A stretch of 64,000 bases of DNA from Candidatus Pantoea gossypiicola. GTDB taxonomy: Bacteria; Pseudomonadota; Gammaproteobacteria; Enterobacterales; Enterobacteriaceae. Below the pieces are notes generated by a model. The model was not told the DNA's origin. It did no database searches and saw nothing but the letters and a program-made list of their open reading frames with translations. Made by a program: the position numbers and the translations under genes. The stretch spans positions 182,557 to 246,556 of the forward strand of contig NZ_VWVM01000008.1 of the NCBI RefSeq assembly GCF_008632075.1, given 5' to 3'. Below, piece after piece: positions 51,971 through 63,300 of this stretch (position 1 is its first letter; the number at the start of each line of letters is the position of its first letter).

Positions 51971-51990
51971 GCCCGGCACCTTGGCCGGGC
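51971..51990 (-). other. Hairpin in the amiB-mutL gap
   Basis: GCCCGGC / GCCGGGC stem of 7 bp with a 6 nt loop in the 46 nt between amiB and mutL. No T-tract; probably a processing or stabilising element. Confidence 0.35.
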
Positions 51991-51996
51991 AAACAA

Positions 51997-53658
51997 TCAG
52001 GATGCAGGAATTTTCAGGTTCTGCCCCAACATGACGTTGGTCGACTTCAGATTATTGGTCTGCATTATCGCTTTCGGACTGACGCCGTAGTGTGCGGCAA
52101 TGCCGGTTAATGAATCGCCCACTACAACTTTGTGACGCACAACGCCGCGTGGCGTAGCGCGACTGGCGACTGCACTGGCCGGCACTTTCAGCCGCTGTCC
52201 GACCCACACCACATCCCGCTTCAGGGTGTTCATCTCACGCAGGGTGTCCATGCTGACACCATACTTCGCGGCAATACCGGAAAGCGTCTCACCGCGCGTT
52301 ACCGTATGGCGCTGCGTTGCACCGGTATATTGCGTCACCCCGGTCGCCGGGTTGCTGGCGACGCTAACCGCTGGCGACGAGCCCAGCGGCCGGTTTTCCT
52401 CCTTTGGGATGGATTGCAGCGGGTGCGCCAGGAAATAAGTGCGCAGACCCTTATAGATCGACTGCGCAATCTTATCCTGGTGTGCGCTACTGCCTAGCAG
52501 TCGCTCCTCCGAGGAATTACTGATAAAGCCGGTTTCCACCAGCAAAGAAGGAATATCGGGTGAACGCAGCACGCCCAGACTGGCATGCTCAGGCAGACGT
52601 TTATGCAGTGAGGTTACGCTACGCATCTGCTGCAAGACTTTCTGCGCGATGTCATAACCGACGCGCTGCGAATGGCCGAACTGCAGGTCAAGTACTGCCT
52701 GACTGAGGTAGGGATCGGCCTGACTGTTAGCCAGCAGGTCACCCGCGCCGCCCAGCAGCTCAGACTGTTTTTCTTTCTGCTCCAGCCAGTTTGCCATCTC
52801 GTTGTTGGCGCGACGATTGGACAGGACCCAGACCGAGGCACCGGTCGCCGCATGGCTTGGCGCGGCGTCAGCGTGAATAGAGACCAGCACGTTGGCATTC
52901 GCTTTACGCGCCACGTCGGAACGTCCCATGACCGAGATAAAATAGTCGCCATCGCGCGTCAGGACGCCTTTGAACATCGGATCGTTGTTGAGTAACACCC
53001 GCAGTTTGCGGGCAATGGCGATAGTGACGTTTTTCTCTTTCAGTCCGCGCTGCCCGATTGCGCCGGGATCCTGGCCGCCATGTCCGGCATCAATTGCCAC
53101 AATCACCGTGTCATTCTGGCTGACGGCAGTGCCGGGACGTACGGAACTCGCGGTGCTGGTCACGGACGTCACCGGATTCGAATTGAACGGGTTAGCCGCT
53201 GCGGCACTCTGCGTAGGTACGCGCGTCGGTGCTGTGACGGGCGCAGGCACACTGCGCGTGACAGCGGGCGGCTTGCCGGTAATCGTGAAGACCACGCTGT
53301 AGCTGTTACCATTGCGTTGGGTGACTGCTCGGGTTTTACCCGCCTGCGTCAGCTCAAACACCAGCCGTACGCTCTGTTTGTCTTTTGGGGTGCTGGTCCG
53401 AATTCGCTTTACGATGTTTTCGCCACTGAAATTCAGCGGCAGTCCCTGAACTACACCACTCTGGCGCACATCCAGTACCACACGATTCGGGTTGTGCAGA
53501 GAGAAAAAGGCATAGACCGGCTGTCCGGCAAAGTTCAGCGTAATGGTAGCCTGATTATCGCCATTGGCCACTTTGATATCGGACAGCGTGGCGGCAAACA
53601 GGGGCGTACAGACCAGCAGCATCAGTGATACCAGTGCTATTTTCATCCGTGACATCAT
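51997..53658 (-). CDS. amiB: N-acetylmuramoyl-L-alanine amidase AmiB with two C-terminal LysM domains
   Basis: 553 aa. Signal peptide ending LFA (about residue 22), AMIN domain (about 24-130), a Thr/Pro/Ala linker, Amidase_3 catalytic domain (about 188-410) with zinc ligands in [12 protein letters not shown] (His), the Glu in KEKNVTIA and SIHADA, and the regulatory helix region with [11 protein letters not shown]. Two LysM repeats follow (about 450-494 and 508-553), which the 445 aa E. coli AmiB lacks. Cleaves septal peptidoglycan under EnvC control. Overlaps tsaE by 4 nt. Confidence 0.95.
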   Translation of the reverse strand: MMSRMKIALVSLMLLVCTPLFAATLSDIKVANGDNQATITLNFAGQPVYAFFSLHNPNRVVLDVRQSGVVQGLPLNFSGENIVKRIRTSTPKDKQSVRLVFELTQAGKTRAVTQRNGNSYSVVFTITGKPPAVTRSVPAPVTAPTRVPTQSAAAANPFNSNPVTSVTSTASSVRPGTAVSQNDTVIVAIDAGHGGQDPGAIGQRGLKEKNVTIAIARKLRVLLNNDPMFKGVLTRDGDYFISVMGRSDVARKANANVLVSIHADAAPSHAATGASVWVLSNRRANNEMANWLEQKEKQSELLGGAGDLLANSQADPYLSQAVLDLQFGHSQRVGYDIAQKVLQQMRSVTSLHKRLPEHASLGVLRSPDIPSLLVETGFISNSSEERLLGSSAHQDKIAQSIYKGLRTYFLAHPLQSIPKEENRPLGSSPAVSVASNPATGVTQYTGATQRHTVTRGETLSGIAAKYGVSMDTLREMNTLKRDVVWVGQRLKVPASAVASRATPRGVVRHKVVVGDSLTGIAAHYGVSPKAIMQTNNLKSTNVMLGQNLKIPAS

Positions 53659-54131
53659 GCCTGATCCCTGCCCTGACCAACGTGTTCAAGCCATTGCTGG
53701 CCGGACGCGGATTGTGCTGTCAGTTCCGCTTCACGCGCCTCACCCACATAACGCAGCGTTAAGGTGAGATCGGGCTGCGGTAGAAAACCGGCACCCTGCT
53801 GCGGCCATTCCACCAGACAGATGGCATCACCACTGAAGTAGTCGCGGATGCCCATAAACTCAAGCTCTTCGGGGTCGGCAAGGCGATAGAGGTCGAAGTG
53901 GTAGAGCGTACGGCCATCCAGCGTGTAAGGTTCAACGAGGGTGTAAGTAGGACTTTTGACATTGCCCCGATGGCCCAGCGCCTGCAGAAAGCCGCGGCTG
54001 AAGGTGGTTTTACCCGCCCCCAGATCGCCATAGAGATAAATCACTGCCGCGCTGCCACAGGCGCGCGCCAGCTGAGCGCCCAAACTGAGCGTAGCCGCCT
54101 CATCGGGCAAAGAAATAACACAGGTCTTCAT
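53655..54131 (-). CDS. tsaE: tRNA threonylcarbamoyladenosine biosynthesis ATPase TsaE
   Basis: 158 aa. Walker [11 protein letters not shown] (about 36-45), Walker B-type [13 protein letters not shown] and CLVEWPQQG. ATPase that recharges the TsaBD complex for t6A37 synthesis. Overlaps nnr (ATGA) and amiB. Confidence 0.95.
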   Translation of the reverse strand: MKTCVISLPDEAATLSLGAQLARACGSAAVIYLYGDLGAGKTTFSRGFLQALGHRGNVKSPTYTLVEPYTLDGRTLYHFDLYRLADPEELEFMGIRDYFSGDAICLVEWPQQGAGFLPQPDLTLTLRYVGEAREAELTAQSASGQQWLEHVGQGRDQA

Positions 54132-55648
54132 GCTTCTTTATTCATCTCAGGATTAACAAACTGCCACAGCAGATCCAGTAAATCAGTGGCCAGCATACCG
54201 CGCGTACCGCGTTCTGCCGCAACCGCATCGGCCGCTGCACCATGTGCAACGCAGCCCGCGCAGGCTGCATCGAACAGCGTCAGTTTCTGACCCACCAGCG
54301 AGGCGATAATTCCACTGAGGAGATCGCCCATACCGCCGGACGCCATACCAGCATTGCCCACATCCGCAAAGGCCATTTCGCCCTGCTCGCTGGCAATCAG
54401 CGTGCCAGCACCTTTCAGTACCACTACGCCACCATAACGCTGCGCCAATGTCTGGGCTGCATGTAAGCGGTCACTCTCAATTTCACTGGTCTCGATATTC
54501 AGCAAACGCGCCGCTTCGCCAGGATGCGGCGTAATAATGCGATTCTGACGTTTCTCAGCACTGATTGCCAGCAGGTTAAGTGCATCTGCGTCCCAAAGCA
54601 TCGGCTTTTCACTGCCTGCTACCCGCTTCAGTGCCTGCTTTCCCCATTCGCGCTGACCCAGACCGGGTCCAATCGCGATGACATCAGCCCACTCCAGCGC
54701 CTCCGTCAGGCGTTCATCCGTAAGTTCATCGACCATAATTTCAGGCCGTGCGGTCAGAATCGGAATAACATTATCTTTGTGAGTGAGTACTCGCACCAAC
54801 CCACTGCCGCTGCGTAACGCAGCTTCTGCCGTCATTCGAACTGCGCCAGCGGTACCCGCATCACCTCCAACGACCAGCAGCCGGCCATGACTACCCTTGT
54901 GCGAGGTCGGTTTACGTGGCTTAAGCCAGCGGGTTAATGCGCTGGCATCATAACGGGCGATGGGTGCCTCTTCTCCGGCCAGAAAAGCAGCCAGACCAAG
55001 ATCGGCATACCAGAGCTTTCCGATGTAGTCTCGCGCCTTGCCGGTGATCTGGCCCGGTTTCAGTGCGACCATACTCAGCGTATGACTGGCATTCATCACC
55101 TCGCCGGGTGCGGTGCCGTTGCGCGCGGATAGGCCAGAAGGCATATCAATGGCGACTATCGGTGCCGCATGGGCGTTTGCCCGCTGAATCAGCGTGGCAT
55201 AAGGTTCTTCGGGCGCACGATTGCTGCCGGTTCCCAGCAGGGCATCGACAATCACATCAATCTGATCTGGCCAGGTCGCATCGGCCGCATGGATTTCCCC
55301 GCCCGCATCCAGCCATGCGTCCCGCGCGCGCTGTGCCTCTTCCGGCAGCGCTTTTTCACTTTCGCACGCCAGCACCGTAATGGTTTTCCCCGCCGCCTGG
55401 CCCAGTCGCGCCAGCACGTAGCCATCACCGCCGTTATTGCCGTGACCGCACAGGATAAGCCAGTGGCTGGCTTCGGGCCAGTGCGCTGTCAGATGCTCGT
55501 AAGCTGCCTGCCCGGCTCGCTGCATCAGCTCATACAGAGTAATCCCGAGCGCATCGGCTCCCTGTTGCTCAAGCTGCGCCACAGCCTGCGCAGGCCAGAC
55601 AGAATATGGTAAACTGCGGCTGTTTTTCTTCGAATCCTGGTCACTCAT
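54128..55648 (-). CDS. nnr: Bifunctional NAD(P)H-hydrate epimerase/dehydratase
   Basis: 506 aa. N-terminal YjeF epimerase domain (about 15-215) with [12 protein letters not shown] and C-terminal ADP-dependent dehydratase domain (about 225-495) with [30 protein letters not shown] and [16 protein letters not shown]. Repairs hydrated NAD(P)H. Its start codon shares two bases with the divergent queG start, so the two genes have no space between them. First gene of the superoperon. Confidence 0.95.
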   Translation of the reverse strand: MSDQDSKKNSRSLPYSVWPAQAVAQLEQQGADALGITLYELMQRAGQAAYEHLTAHWPEASHWLILCGHGNNGGDGYVLARLGQAAGKTITVLACESEKALPEEAQRARDAWLDAGGEIHAADATWPDQIDVIVDALLGTGSNRAPEEPYATLIQRANAHAAPIVAIDMPSGLSARNGTAPGEVMNASHTLSMVALKPGQITGKARDYIGKLWYADLGLAAFLAGEEAPIARYDASALTRWLKPRKPTSHKGSHGRLLVVGGDAGTAGAVRMTAEAALRSGSGLVRVLTHKDNVIPILTARPEIMVDELTDERLTEALEWADVIAIGPGLGQREWGKQALKRVAGSEKPMLWDADALNLLAISAEKRQNRIITPHPGEAARLLNIETSEIESDRLHAAQTLAQRYGGVVVLKGAGTLIASEQGEMAFADVGNAGMASGGMGDLLSGIIASLVGQKLTLFDAACAGCVAHGAAADAVAAERGTRGMLATDLLDLLWQFVNPEMNKEA

Positions 55649-56786
55649 GTCATACCCTCTCGATCTTCATGAACTCGCACAACAGATTAAACAGTGGGGA
55701 TTGGATCTCGGCTTTCAGCAGGTCGGCATTACCGATACCGATCTCAGTGCAGAAGAGCCGCGCCTGCAGGAATGGCTGGATAAGCAGTATCATGGTGAGA
55801 TGGCCTGGATGGCGCGACACGGCATGATGCGGGCGCGTCCTCATGAGTTGCTGCCCGGCACGCTGCGCGTCATCAGCGTTCGTATGAACTACCTTCCGGC
55901 CAAAGCTGCCTTCGCCAGCACGCTGAAAAATCCCCAACTAGGCTATGTCAGCCGTTATGCACTCGGTCGTGATTACCACAAAGTATTGCGCAATCGACTG
56001 AAAAAGCTTGGAGAAATGATCCAGCAGCACTGTGGCGAGCTGAATTTCCGGCCGTTTGTGGATTCGGCACCGCTGCTTGAGCGCCCGCTGGCGGCCAAAG
56101 CCGGACTCGGCTGGACCGGCAAACATTCGCTGATACTGAATCGGGAAGCCGGCTCGTGGTTTTTCCTCGGCGAGCTGCTGATCGATATTCCGCTACCCGT
56201 GGACACCCCGCAGCCGGAGCAGTGTGGCCGCTGCGTTGCCTGCATGACCATCTGCCCCACCAGCGCTATCGTTGAGCCTTACGTCGTGGATGCCCGGCGC
56301 TGTATTTCCTACCTCACCATTGAGCTGGAAGGGGCTATCCCGGAAGAATTTCGTCCCCTGATGGGCAACCGGATTTATGGCTGCGATGACTGCCAGCTGA
56401 TCTGTCCGTGGAATCGCTATGGACAACTCAGTGACGAAAGCGACTTTTCACCGCGCGCGGCGTTACATGCACCGGAGCTACTCGATTTGTTTCAGTGGGA
56501 TGAAGCGAAATTTTTAAGCATCACGGAAGGCTCAGCAATTCGCCGTATTGGCCATTTACGCTGGCTCCGCAATATTGCCGTGGCGCTGGGTAATGCGCCC
56601 TGGTCAGCGGACATTGTGCCAGTACTGGAACAGCGGCTCGGAGAGAGTGAACTGCTGGATGAACATATTCTGTGGGCGGTCGCCTGTCAGCAGCAGAAAC
56701 GCCAGCAACTCGTCGTGGACGTGCAGCCTGCTCAGCAGAAACGGCTGGTTCGTGCAGTTGAGAAGGGTTTACCGCGTGATGCATGA
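55647..56786 (+). CDS. queG: Epoxyqueuosine reductase QueG
   Basis: 379 aa. Cobalamin-binding N-terminal domain with VDSAPLLERPLAAKAGLGW, then two 4Fe-4S motifs (CGRCVACMTICP and CDDCQLICPWN) and a C-terminal HEAT-like domain (RRIGHLRWLRNIAVALGN). Last step of queuosine synthesis in tRNA. Its start overlaps nnr's on the other strand, so its promoter must lie inside nnr coding DNA; only a weak TGG ribosome site is visible. Confidence 0.96.
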   Translation: MSYPLDLHELAQQIKQWGLDLGFQQVGITDTDLSAEEPRLQEWLDKQYHGEMAWMARHGMMRARPHELLPGTLRVISVRMNYLPAKAAFASTLKNPQLGYVSRYALGRDYHKVLRNRLKKLGEMIQQHCGELNFRPFVDSAPLLERPLAAKAGLGWTGKHSLILNREAGSWFFLGELLIDIPLPVDTPQPEQCGRCVACMTICPTSAIVEPYVVDARRCISYLTIELEGAIPEEFRPLMGNRIYGCDDCQLICPWNRYGQLSDESDFSPRAALHAPELLDLFQWDEAKFLSITEGSAIRRIGHLRWLRNIAVALGNAPWSADIVPVLEQRLGESELLDEHILWAVACQQQKRQQLVVDVQPAQQKRLVRAVEKGLPRDA

Positions 56787-56811
56787 TTGAACAGCGAGCC
56801 GCTGAATATCG

Positions 56812-57060
56812 TTTTCCACATGCTGTGAATAAAAATAAAAAGCTGTTGTCATTCAACTGCAACAACGCTGATTTCACTGTGGAATAACAAATTGAAATAT
56901 CTTCATAAACTTAAATATCAACAACTTATAAAAAATTTGTGTTTATTTAATAATGAGACTACCGCTGCGGTTAAATCACAAGGCTGTGGATAACTCTGTT
57001 CAGAACACATTTACAGATCGCCCTGACAGGCATGAAAGATGGGGGTGGTGCTGTGGATAA
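56812..57060. promoter_or_regulatory. datA: datA-like locus: DnaA-box cluster with IHF site
   Basis: An AT-rich gene-free region (56787-57134) between queG and the tRNA-Gly array, the same setting as E. coli datA. DnaA boxes: TTTTCCACA (56812-56820), TGTGAATAA (56824-56832, one mismatch), and two perfect TGTGGATAA (56985-56993, 57052-57060). A perfect IHF consensus TATCAACAACTTA lies at 56916-56928 within the cluster. In E. coli, datA with IHF promotes hydrolysis of DnaA-bound ATP after initiation. Function here is inferred from synteny and sites. Confidence 0.78.
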
Positions 57061-57134
57061 CTTCAGAAGACAACTAAAATCACCCGACCAAAAACAGCCG
57101 TATAACGAACTGAAACAGGGGGTGATGTAAAATC

Positions 57135-57210
<76 letters not shown>

Positions 57211-57235
57211 ATAGAAGGGTACTGCTTTATAAAAC

Positions 57236-57311
<76 letters not shown>

Positions 57312-57339
57312 AAAGAGGTTACTGCTTACACTTTAAATC

Positions 57340-57415
<76 letters not shown>

Positions 57416-57457
57416 GCCTTGTACCGAAACTAAATTCTTCACCGGTACGGGGTGCGC

Positions 57458-57485
57458 ATTATACGAGAAATCGTTGCTGCTGCAA
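57458..57485 (-). promoter_or_regulatory. Promoter of the tRNA-Gly array
   Basis: On the minus strand TTGCAG, 16 bp, TATAAT, followed by a GC-rich GCGCACCCC discriminator as in stringently controlled stable-RNA promoters. It lies 43 bp before the first tRNA. Confidence 0.75.
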
Positions 57486-57490
57486 GCGTC

Positions 57491-57514
57491 TGAAAGCAAA
57501 ATTTTTCGCTTTCA
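57491..57514 (-). terminator. Hairpin region after orn
   Basis: TGAAAGC / GCTTTCA stem with an A/T-rich 10 nt loop; a second symmetrical element TTGCTGATT-A-AATCAGCAA lies at 57521-57539. Both follow the orn stop on the minus strand and overlap the -35 side of the tRNA promoter. T-tracts are not ideal. Confidence 0.4.
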
Positions 57515-57569
57515 GCGCGTTTGCTGATTAAATCAGCAACCTGGTGGTTTCATGCGCACCCGTCGTCGA

Positions 57570-58118
57570 TTAAAGCTGCAAAAAGTGTTCGCGGTAGTAA
57601 GCCAGCTCCGCCACCGACTCGCGGATATCATCCAGCGCCTGGTGCGTACCGCCTTTTTTAAAGCCAGGCAGGATTTCCGGTTTCCAGCGGCGAGCCAGCT
57701 CTTTCAGGGTACTGACATCCAGATAGCGATAGTGGAAATACGCTTCCAGCTCAGGCATATACTTAAACAGGAAGCGGCGATCCTGCCCGATGCTGTTGCC
57801 ACAGATTGGCGACGTGTTAGCCGGGACCCACTGTTTCAGGAATTCAATGGTCGCCAGTTCGGCTGCGCGATCGTCAATCTGACTTTCCTTCACTCGCGCA
57901 ACCAGACCGCTGTTGGTGTGGGTGCGGACATTCCATTCATCCATTAGCGCCAGCTGCGCATCGGACTGATGGACGGCCATGACCGGCCCTTCCGCCAGAA
58001 TGTTCAGGTTGGCGTCAGTCACCAGGGTTGCAATCTCAATAATACGATCGTGCGTCGGATCAAGTCCGGTCATCTCAAGATCAATCCAGATCAGATTCTG
58101 TTCATTTCCAGTAGCCAT
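57570..58118 (-). CDS. orn: Oligoribonuclease
   Basis: 182 aa from the ATG at 58118 ([18 protein letters not shown]), with AGGAAACAGC directly upstream; the frame extends to 58148 without a site. DEDDh exonuclease: IDLEMTG (Asp, Glu), [10 protein letters not shown] (Asp), and the [10 protein letters not shown] end (His, Asp). Degrades 2-5 nt RNAs and pGpG. Divergent from rsgA. Confidence 0.97.
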   Translation of the reverse strand: MATGNEQNLIWIDLEMTGLDPTHDRIIEIATLVTDANLNILAEGPVMAVHQSDAQLALMDEWNVRTHTNSGLVARVKESQIDDRAAELATIEFLKQWVPANTSPICGNSIGQDRRFLFKYMPELEAYFHYRYLDVSTLKELARRWKPEILPGFKKGGTHQALDDIRESVAELAYYREHFLQL

Positions 58119-58219
58119 GCTGTTTCCTGCGGTTGCTGTAGTCGTCATTCACGATGAATAAGGTGTATCATAGACGTTTTGCCCAGCCGGGCGAAATCTG
58201 GCTAACGCTGTGAGGGTGA

Positions 58220-59269
58220 GTGAGTAAAAATAAACTGTCGAAGGGCCAACAACGTCGCGTAAGCGCTAACCACGATCGCCGTCTCAACCAGCGCAGAGAG
58301 CGTCCGGAAGCGGATGATAACCTGTTTGGTGAAGCTGCAGACGGGGTCGTTGTGAGTCGTTTTGGCATGCATGCTGATGTTGAGGATAGCGCAGGCGTCG
58401 CCCACCGTTGCAACATCCGCCGTACTATTCGTTCGTTGGTTACGGGCGACCGTGTGCTGTGGCGTCCGGCTACCAGCGGCGGCAAAGGCATTGTTGAAGC
58501 GGTGCATGAACGCACCAGCGTATTAACCCGCCCCGATTTTTACGACGGCGTGAAGCCGATGGCGGCGAATATCGATCAAATCATCATCGTCTCTGCGATC
58601 CTGCCGGAACTGTCGCTAAACATCATTGATCGCTATCTGGTTGCCAGCGAAACGCTGGACATCGAACCCTTACTGGTCCTGAACAAGACCGATCTGCTGG
58701 ATGACGAGGCGCGCGTCTTTGTTGATCAGCAGATGGCTATCTATCGCGATATTGGCTATCGCGTGGTGATGGTCTCCAGCCGGGCGAAAAACGGTCTGGA
58801 CGATCTGAAAGCGGCCTTGACCGACCGCGTGAGTATCTTTGCTGGTCAGTCTGGCGTCGGCAAATCGAGCCTGCTGAATGCCCTGCTCGGCTTTGACAAA
58901 GATGAGCAGGTCGCGATTCTGACCAACGAAGTGTCAGACGGTTCAGGCCTGGGCCAGCACACCACTACCGCATCCCGCCTGTATCACTTCCCGCACGGCG
59001 GTGATGTGATTGATTCACCCGGTGTGCGTGAGTTCGGTTTGTGGCATCTGGAACCAGAACAGGTTACGCGCGGCTTTGTCGAATTCCGCCCCTTCCTGGG
59101 CTATTGCAAATTCCGTGACTGTAAACATGGCAGCGATCCCGGCTGTGCGATTCGTGAAGCGGTCGAACAGGGAAAAATCCACATCTCCCGTTTCGATAAC
59201 TACCACCGTATCCTGGAGAGCATGGCGCAGGTAAAAACGCGTAAAAATTTCCCTGATGGTGAAAGTTAA
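58220..59269 (+). CDS. rsgA: Small ribosomal subunit biogenesis GTPase RsgA
   Basis: 349 aa from a GTG codon at 58220, as in E. coli, with GAGGG upstream. N-terminal OB-fold, circularly permuted GTPase (G4 NKTDLL comes before G1 [12 protein letters not shown], then G3 DSPGVREFG) and a C-terminal zinc motif [14 protein letters not shown]. Checks the 30S decoding centre during late assembly. Confidence 0.97.
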   Translation: MSKNKLSKGQQRRVSANHDRRLNQRRERPEADDNLFGEAADGVVVSRFGMHADVEDSAGVAHRCNIRRTIRSLVTGDRVLWRPATSGGKGIVEAVHERTSVLTRPDFYDGVKPMAANIDQIIIVSAILPELSLNIIDRYLVASETLDIEPLLVLNKTDLLDDEARVFVDQQMAIYRDIGYRVVMVSSRAKNGLDDLKAALTDRVSIFAGQSGVGKSSLLNALLGFDKDEQVAILTNEVSDGSGLGQHTTTASRLYHFPHGGDVIDSPGVREFGLWHLEPEQVTRGFVEFRPFLGYCKFRDCKHGSDPGCAIREAVEQGKIHISRFDNYHRILESMAQVKTRKNFPDGES

Positions 59270-59439
59270 TCGGTATAACCGCGTCTGAAGGGATAAGCTG
59301 CTGCATTTTGCGAGGTGGATTCCGATCACGCGTACGGACCGTGCAGCGTGCCGGAAATCAGGTATAGTCGCCATCTGAACAGGGCACTGCTACAATCCGC
59401 CCCCTTTTTACCATGTCCTGAAATAGCCAGGAGGCTAAG

Positions 59440-60339
59440 GTGTTTGATCGTTTAAAACTCGGCTTGAATCATATTCTCCCGAAGAAATGGCTGACTGAAC
59501 TTGCCGGTTGGGGCGCCAGTCGCCGCGGTGGTTGGTTGACCAAACTGGTCATTGACATCTTTGTCTGGTTTTACAAAGTCGACATGGCGGAGGCGCGCAA
59601 GCCCGATACCGCCAGTTATCGCACGTTTAATGACTTTTTCGTTCGTCCGCTGAAAGACGATGCGCGTCCGGTGGATGCTGATGCCAGCCTGATCGCCCTG
59701 CCCGCAGATGGTGCTATCAGCCAGCTCGGCCATATTCATGGCGATCAGATTTTCCAGGCTAAAGGTCATCATTACACCATCGATGCTCTGCTGGCGGGAG
59801 ATGAGCGGATGGCCGCTCAATTTGTGGAGGGTGAGTTCGTCACCACCTATCTGGCACCGCGCGATTATCACCGCGTCCACATGCCATACAACGGTATCCT
59901 GCGTGAGATGATTTATGTGCCTGGCGATCTCTATTCAGTCAACCCGCTGACCGCGCGTAATATTCCCAACCTGTTTGCCCGTAACGAGCGCGTCATCTGC
60001 TATTTCGAAACGGATATCGGACCGATGGTGCAGATTCTGGTGGGTGCGACGATTGTCGGCAGCATTGAAACCGTCTGGGCGGGCACCATCACCCCACCGC
60101 GTGAAGGTGTGATCAAACGCTGGCACTATCCGGCAGCGGATGATGAAGGGGCGGTAGTACTGCTGAAAGGACAGGAAATGGGACGCTTTAAACTCGGTTC
60201 GACGGTCATCAACCTGTTCGCGCCTGGTCGCGTCAAACTGGCTGAAAGTCTGGAAGCAGAAAGCAAAACCCGTCTGGGTCAACCGCTGGCGATCGCGCTG
60301 CCGGTAGCGACAGACATTTCCGACGTCATCGTCGACTAA
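59440..60339 (+). CDS. psd: Phosphatidylserine decarboxylase proenzyme
   Basis: 299 aa from a GTG at 59440 with AGGAGG 6 nt upstream. Self-cleaves at LGST (residues 252-255) to make the pyruvoyl group on Ser254; the alpha chain is the short C-terminal part. Also visible: catalytic-triad regions [10 protein letters not shown] and DYHRVHMP. Makes phosphatidylethanolamine at the inner membrane. Shorter C-terminal tail than the 322 aa E. coli enzyme. Five nt upstream of mscM. Confidence 0.96.
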   Translation: MFDRLKLGLNHILPKKWLTELAGWGASRRGGWLTKLVIDIFVWFYKVDMAEARKPDTASYRTFNDFFVRPLKDDARPVDADASLIALPADGAISQLGHIHGDQIFQAKGHHYTIDALLAGDERMAAQFVEGEFVTTYLAPRDYHRVHMPYNGILREMIYVPGDLYSVNPLTARNIPNLFARNERVICYFETDIGPMVQILVGATIVGSIETVWAGTITPPREGVIKRWHYPAADDEGAVVLLKGQEMGRFKLGSTVINLFAPGRVKLAESLEAESKTRLGQPLAIALPVATDISDVIVD

Positions 60340-60344
60340 ATTGA

Positions 60345-63300
60345 GTGTCCTCTGTGCGTTCGATTCTCCTCCTGCTGCTGAGCCTGTGGCTCAGCAGCCC
60401 GGCCTTCGCGGCCAGCCTTCCTGATGCCAGCCAGCTCAAACAGCAGCTGGAAGAGATAAAATCGGCTAAAAGTTCTCCATCCCAGGCGGAACAGATCCAG
60501 ACGATTGAAGCTGCCTTAAACTTCCTCTCTGAACGCGATGACTCGCTGGAGCGCGCGGCGCAATATCAGCAGGTGATTGATGACTTTCCGCGTCTGGCGC
60601 GCGAACTGCGTCAGCAGATTGCCGCACTAAGCGACAGCGGAAAAACCGTACGCAGCAACATGAGCAGCGCCGAGCTGGATCAGGAGATTCTGCAGGTCAG
60701 CAGCCAGTTGCTGGAAGAGGGTCGTCAGGCTCGCCAGGAGCAGGATCGGGCGCGGGAAATCAGCGATTCGTTGTCGCAACTGCCGCAGCAGCAGACTGAA
60801 GCGCGCCGGGCGATGACGGAGAGTGAACGCCGGCTGCAGGGCGTCAGCACCAGTTCACCACAGGGCCAGCTGCAACTGGCCGCTCGCCAGGCGGAAAGCG
60901 CCGCAAATAAAGCGCTCGTTGATGAACTTGAGCTGGCCCAGCTCTCCGCCAATAACCGTCAGGAACTGGCGCGGATGCGGGCTGAAGTTCACCAGCGTAA
61001 AGCGACGCAGCTTGATAACTATCTGCAGGCACTGCGCAACCAGCTCAATGATCAGCGGCAACGTGAAGCGGAAGTCGCTCTCGCCCGCACCGAGCAACTG
61101 GCGGAAAACAGCGGCGATCTGCCGCCGGCGATCAGCGATCAGTTTCGGGTTAACCGCGAACTCTCTGTTGCGCTGAATCAGCAGGCGCAGCGTATGGATC
61201 TGGTGGCATCGCAGCAGCGGCTGGCCACCAACCAGATTATTCAGGTCCGTCAGGCGCTCTCTACGTTGAGAGAACAGTCGCAGTGGCTGGGCGCGTCTAA
61301 TCTGCTGGGCGAAGCGCTTCGGGCGCAGGTCGCACGTCTGCCAGAGATGCCTAAGTCACAGCAGATTGATAATGAGATGGCACAGCTTCGCGTACAGCGT
61401 CTCTATTATGAAGATCTGCTGGAGCGTCAGGAGACGCTGAGTAAAGGACGGCAGGCCGATGGCCAGCCCTTCACCGCAGAACAGAAGCGTATTCTTGATG
61501 CGCAGCTACGCACCCAGCGTGAACTGCTCAACTCCCTGATCTCCGGCTGTGACACCCTGATTCTGGAGATCACCAAGCTCAAAGTCGGCAACACCCAGCT
61601 GCAGGATGCGCTGACAGAAGTCAAAGACGCGACGCACCGCTATCTGTTCTGGACCGCTGACGTCAGTCCGATCGGTCTGAGTTATCCGCTGGATCTGGCT
61701 AAAGATCTTTCCCGTCTGCTATCGCTGGATACGCTGGGTCAGCTTGGCAAAGCGATGGCGATGATGTTTACCAGCCGCAATTCGGTGCTGCCGATTATTG
61801 GTGCCCTGCTGCTGGTGGGTTTCAGCATCAGTTCGCGCCGCCACTTCAATGCGTTTCTTGAACGTTCCGCCAGCAAAGTCGGCAAGGTCACCCAGGATCG
61901 TTTCCGCCTGACCATTCGTACCGTGTTCTGGTCGATTCTGGTAGCGCTGCCGCTGCCGGTATTGTGGGGTGCGCTGGGTTATGGCCTGCAGAACGCCTGG
62001 CCCTACCCTATCGCCGTGGCGATTGGCGATGGCATTACCGCCACGCTGCCGCTGCTGTGGGCATTTATGATCAGCGCCGCCTTTGCCCGTCCGAATGGCC
62101 TGTTCATTGTGCATTTCCGCTGGCCGCAGAACCGGGTAGCGCGCGCCATGCGCTACTACTCACTGAGCATCGGCCTGATTGTGCCGCTGATTATGCTGCT
62201 GATCGCCTTTGGCAATCTGGAAGATCGGCAGTTTTCCTCGTCGCTGGGTCGCCTCTGTTTCATCCTGATCTGCGGAGCAATCAGCATTGTTACGGTCAGC
62301 CTGAAACGCTCCGGTATTCCGCTCTATCTCGATAAAGAGGGGAATGGCGAGAATATGGTGAACCGGATGCTGTGGAACCTGATGATCGCCATGCCGCTGA
62401 TGGCTGCCCTCGCCTCCGCCGTGGGGTATCTGGCGACCGCGCAGGCGCTGCTGGCGCGACTGGAAACCTCAGTCGCCATCTGGTTCCTGCTGCTGGTTAT
62501 CTATCACATTATCCGGCGCTGGATGCTGATTCAGCGTCGCCGTCTTGGTTTTGACCGCGCCCGTCAGCGCCGTGCCGATATGCTGGCTAACCGGGCGCGT
62601 AGTGAAGAAGAGAAAGAGCAAAGCGCGCTGAATACCGACGCGATTGAAATCGAAGAGCCGGTGATTGATCTGGATGCGATCAGTGCGCAGTCGCTGCGGC
62701 TGGTACGTTCTATCCTGACGCTGATTGCCCTGGTCTCGGTGATCGTGCTGTGGTCAGAAATTCACTCGGCCTTCGGCTTCCTGGAGAATATTCAGCTGTG
62801 GGATGTCAGTACGTCCGTACAGGGCGTGGAGTCGATTCAGCCAATCACCCTGGGTTCAGTACTGATTGCTATTCTGGTGTTTATCATCACCACTCAGCTG
62901 GTGCGCAATATGCCCGCGCTGCTTGAACTGGCACTGTTGCAGCATCTTAATCTGACGCCGGGTACCGGTTACGCCATAACCACACTGACCAAATATCTGC
63001 TGCTGCTGATTGGCGGGCTGATTGGTTTCTCCATGATTGGTATTGAATGGTCGAAACTGCAGTGGCTGGTTGCTGCGCTGGGTGTGGGACTGGGGTTTGG
63101 CTTGCAGGAGATTTTTGCCAACTTTATCTCTGGCCTGATTATCCTGTTCGAAAAGCCGATTCGTATTGGTGATACCGTGACGATCCGCGACCTGACCGGC
63201 AGTATTACCCGGATTAACACCCGTGCGACCACCATTACCGACTGGGACCGCAAAGAGATCATCGTGCCAAACAAGGCCTTTATTACCGAGCAGTTTATTA

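Noticed and set aside
56787..57134. Candidate chromosomal or plasmid replication origin because of DnaA boxes and AT-richness
   Set aside because: Position next to queG and tRNA-Gly and the IHF site fit datA; there are no 13-mer-like unwinding repeats, GATC cluster or gidA/mnmG neighbours.
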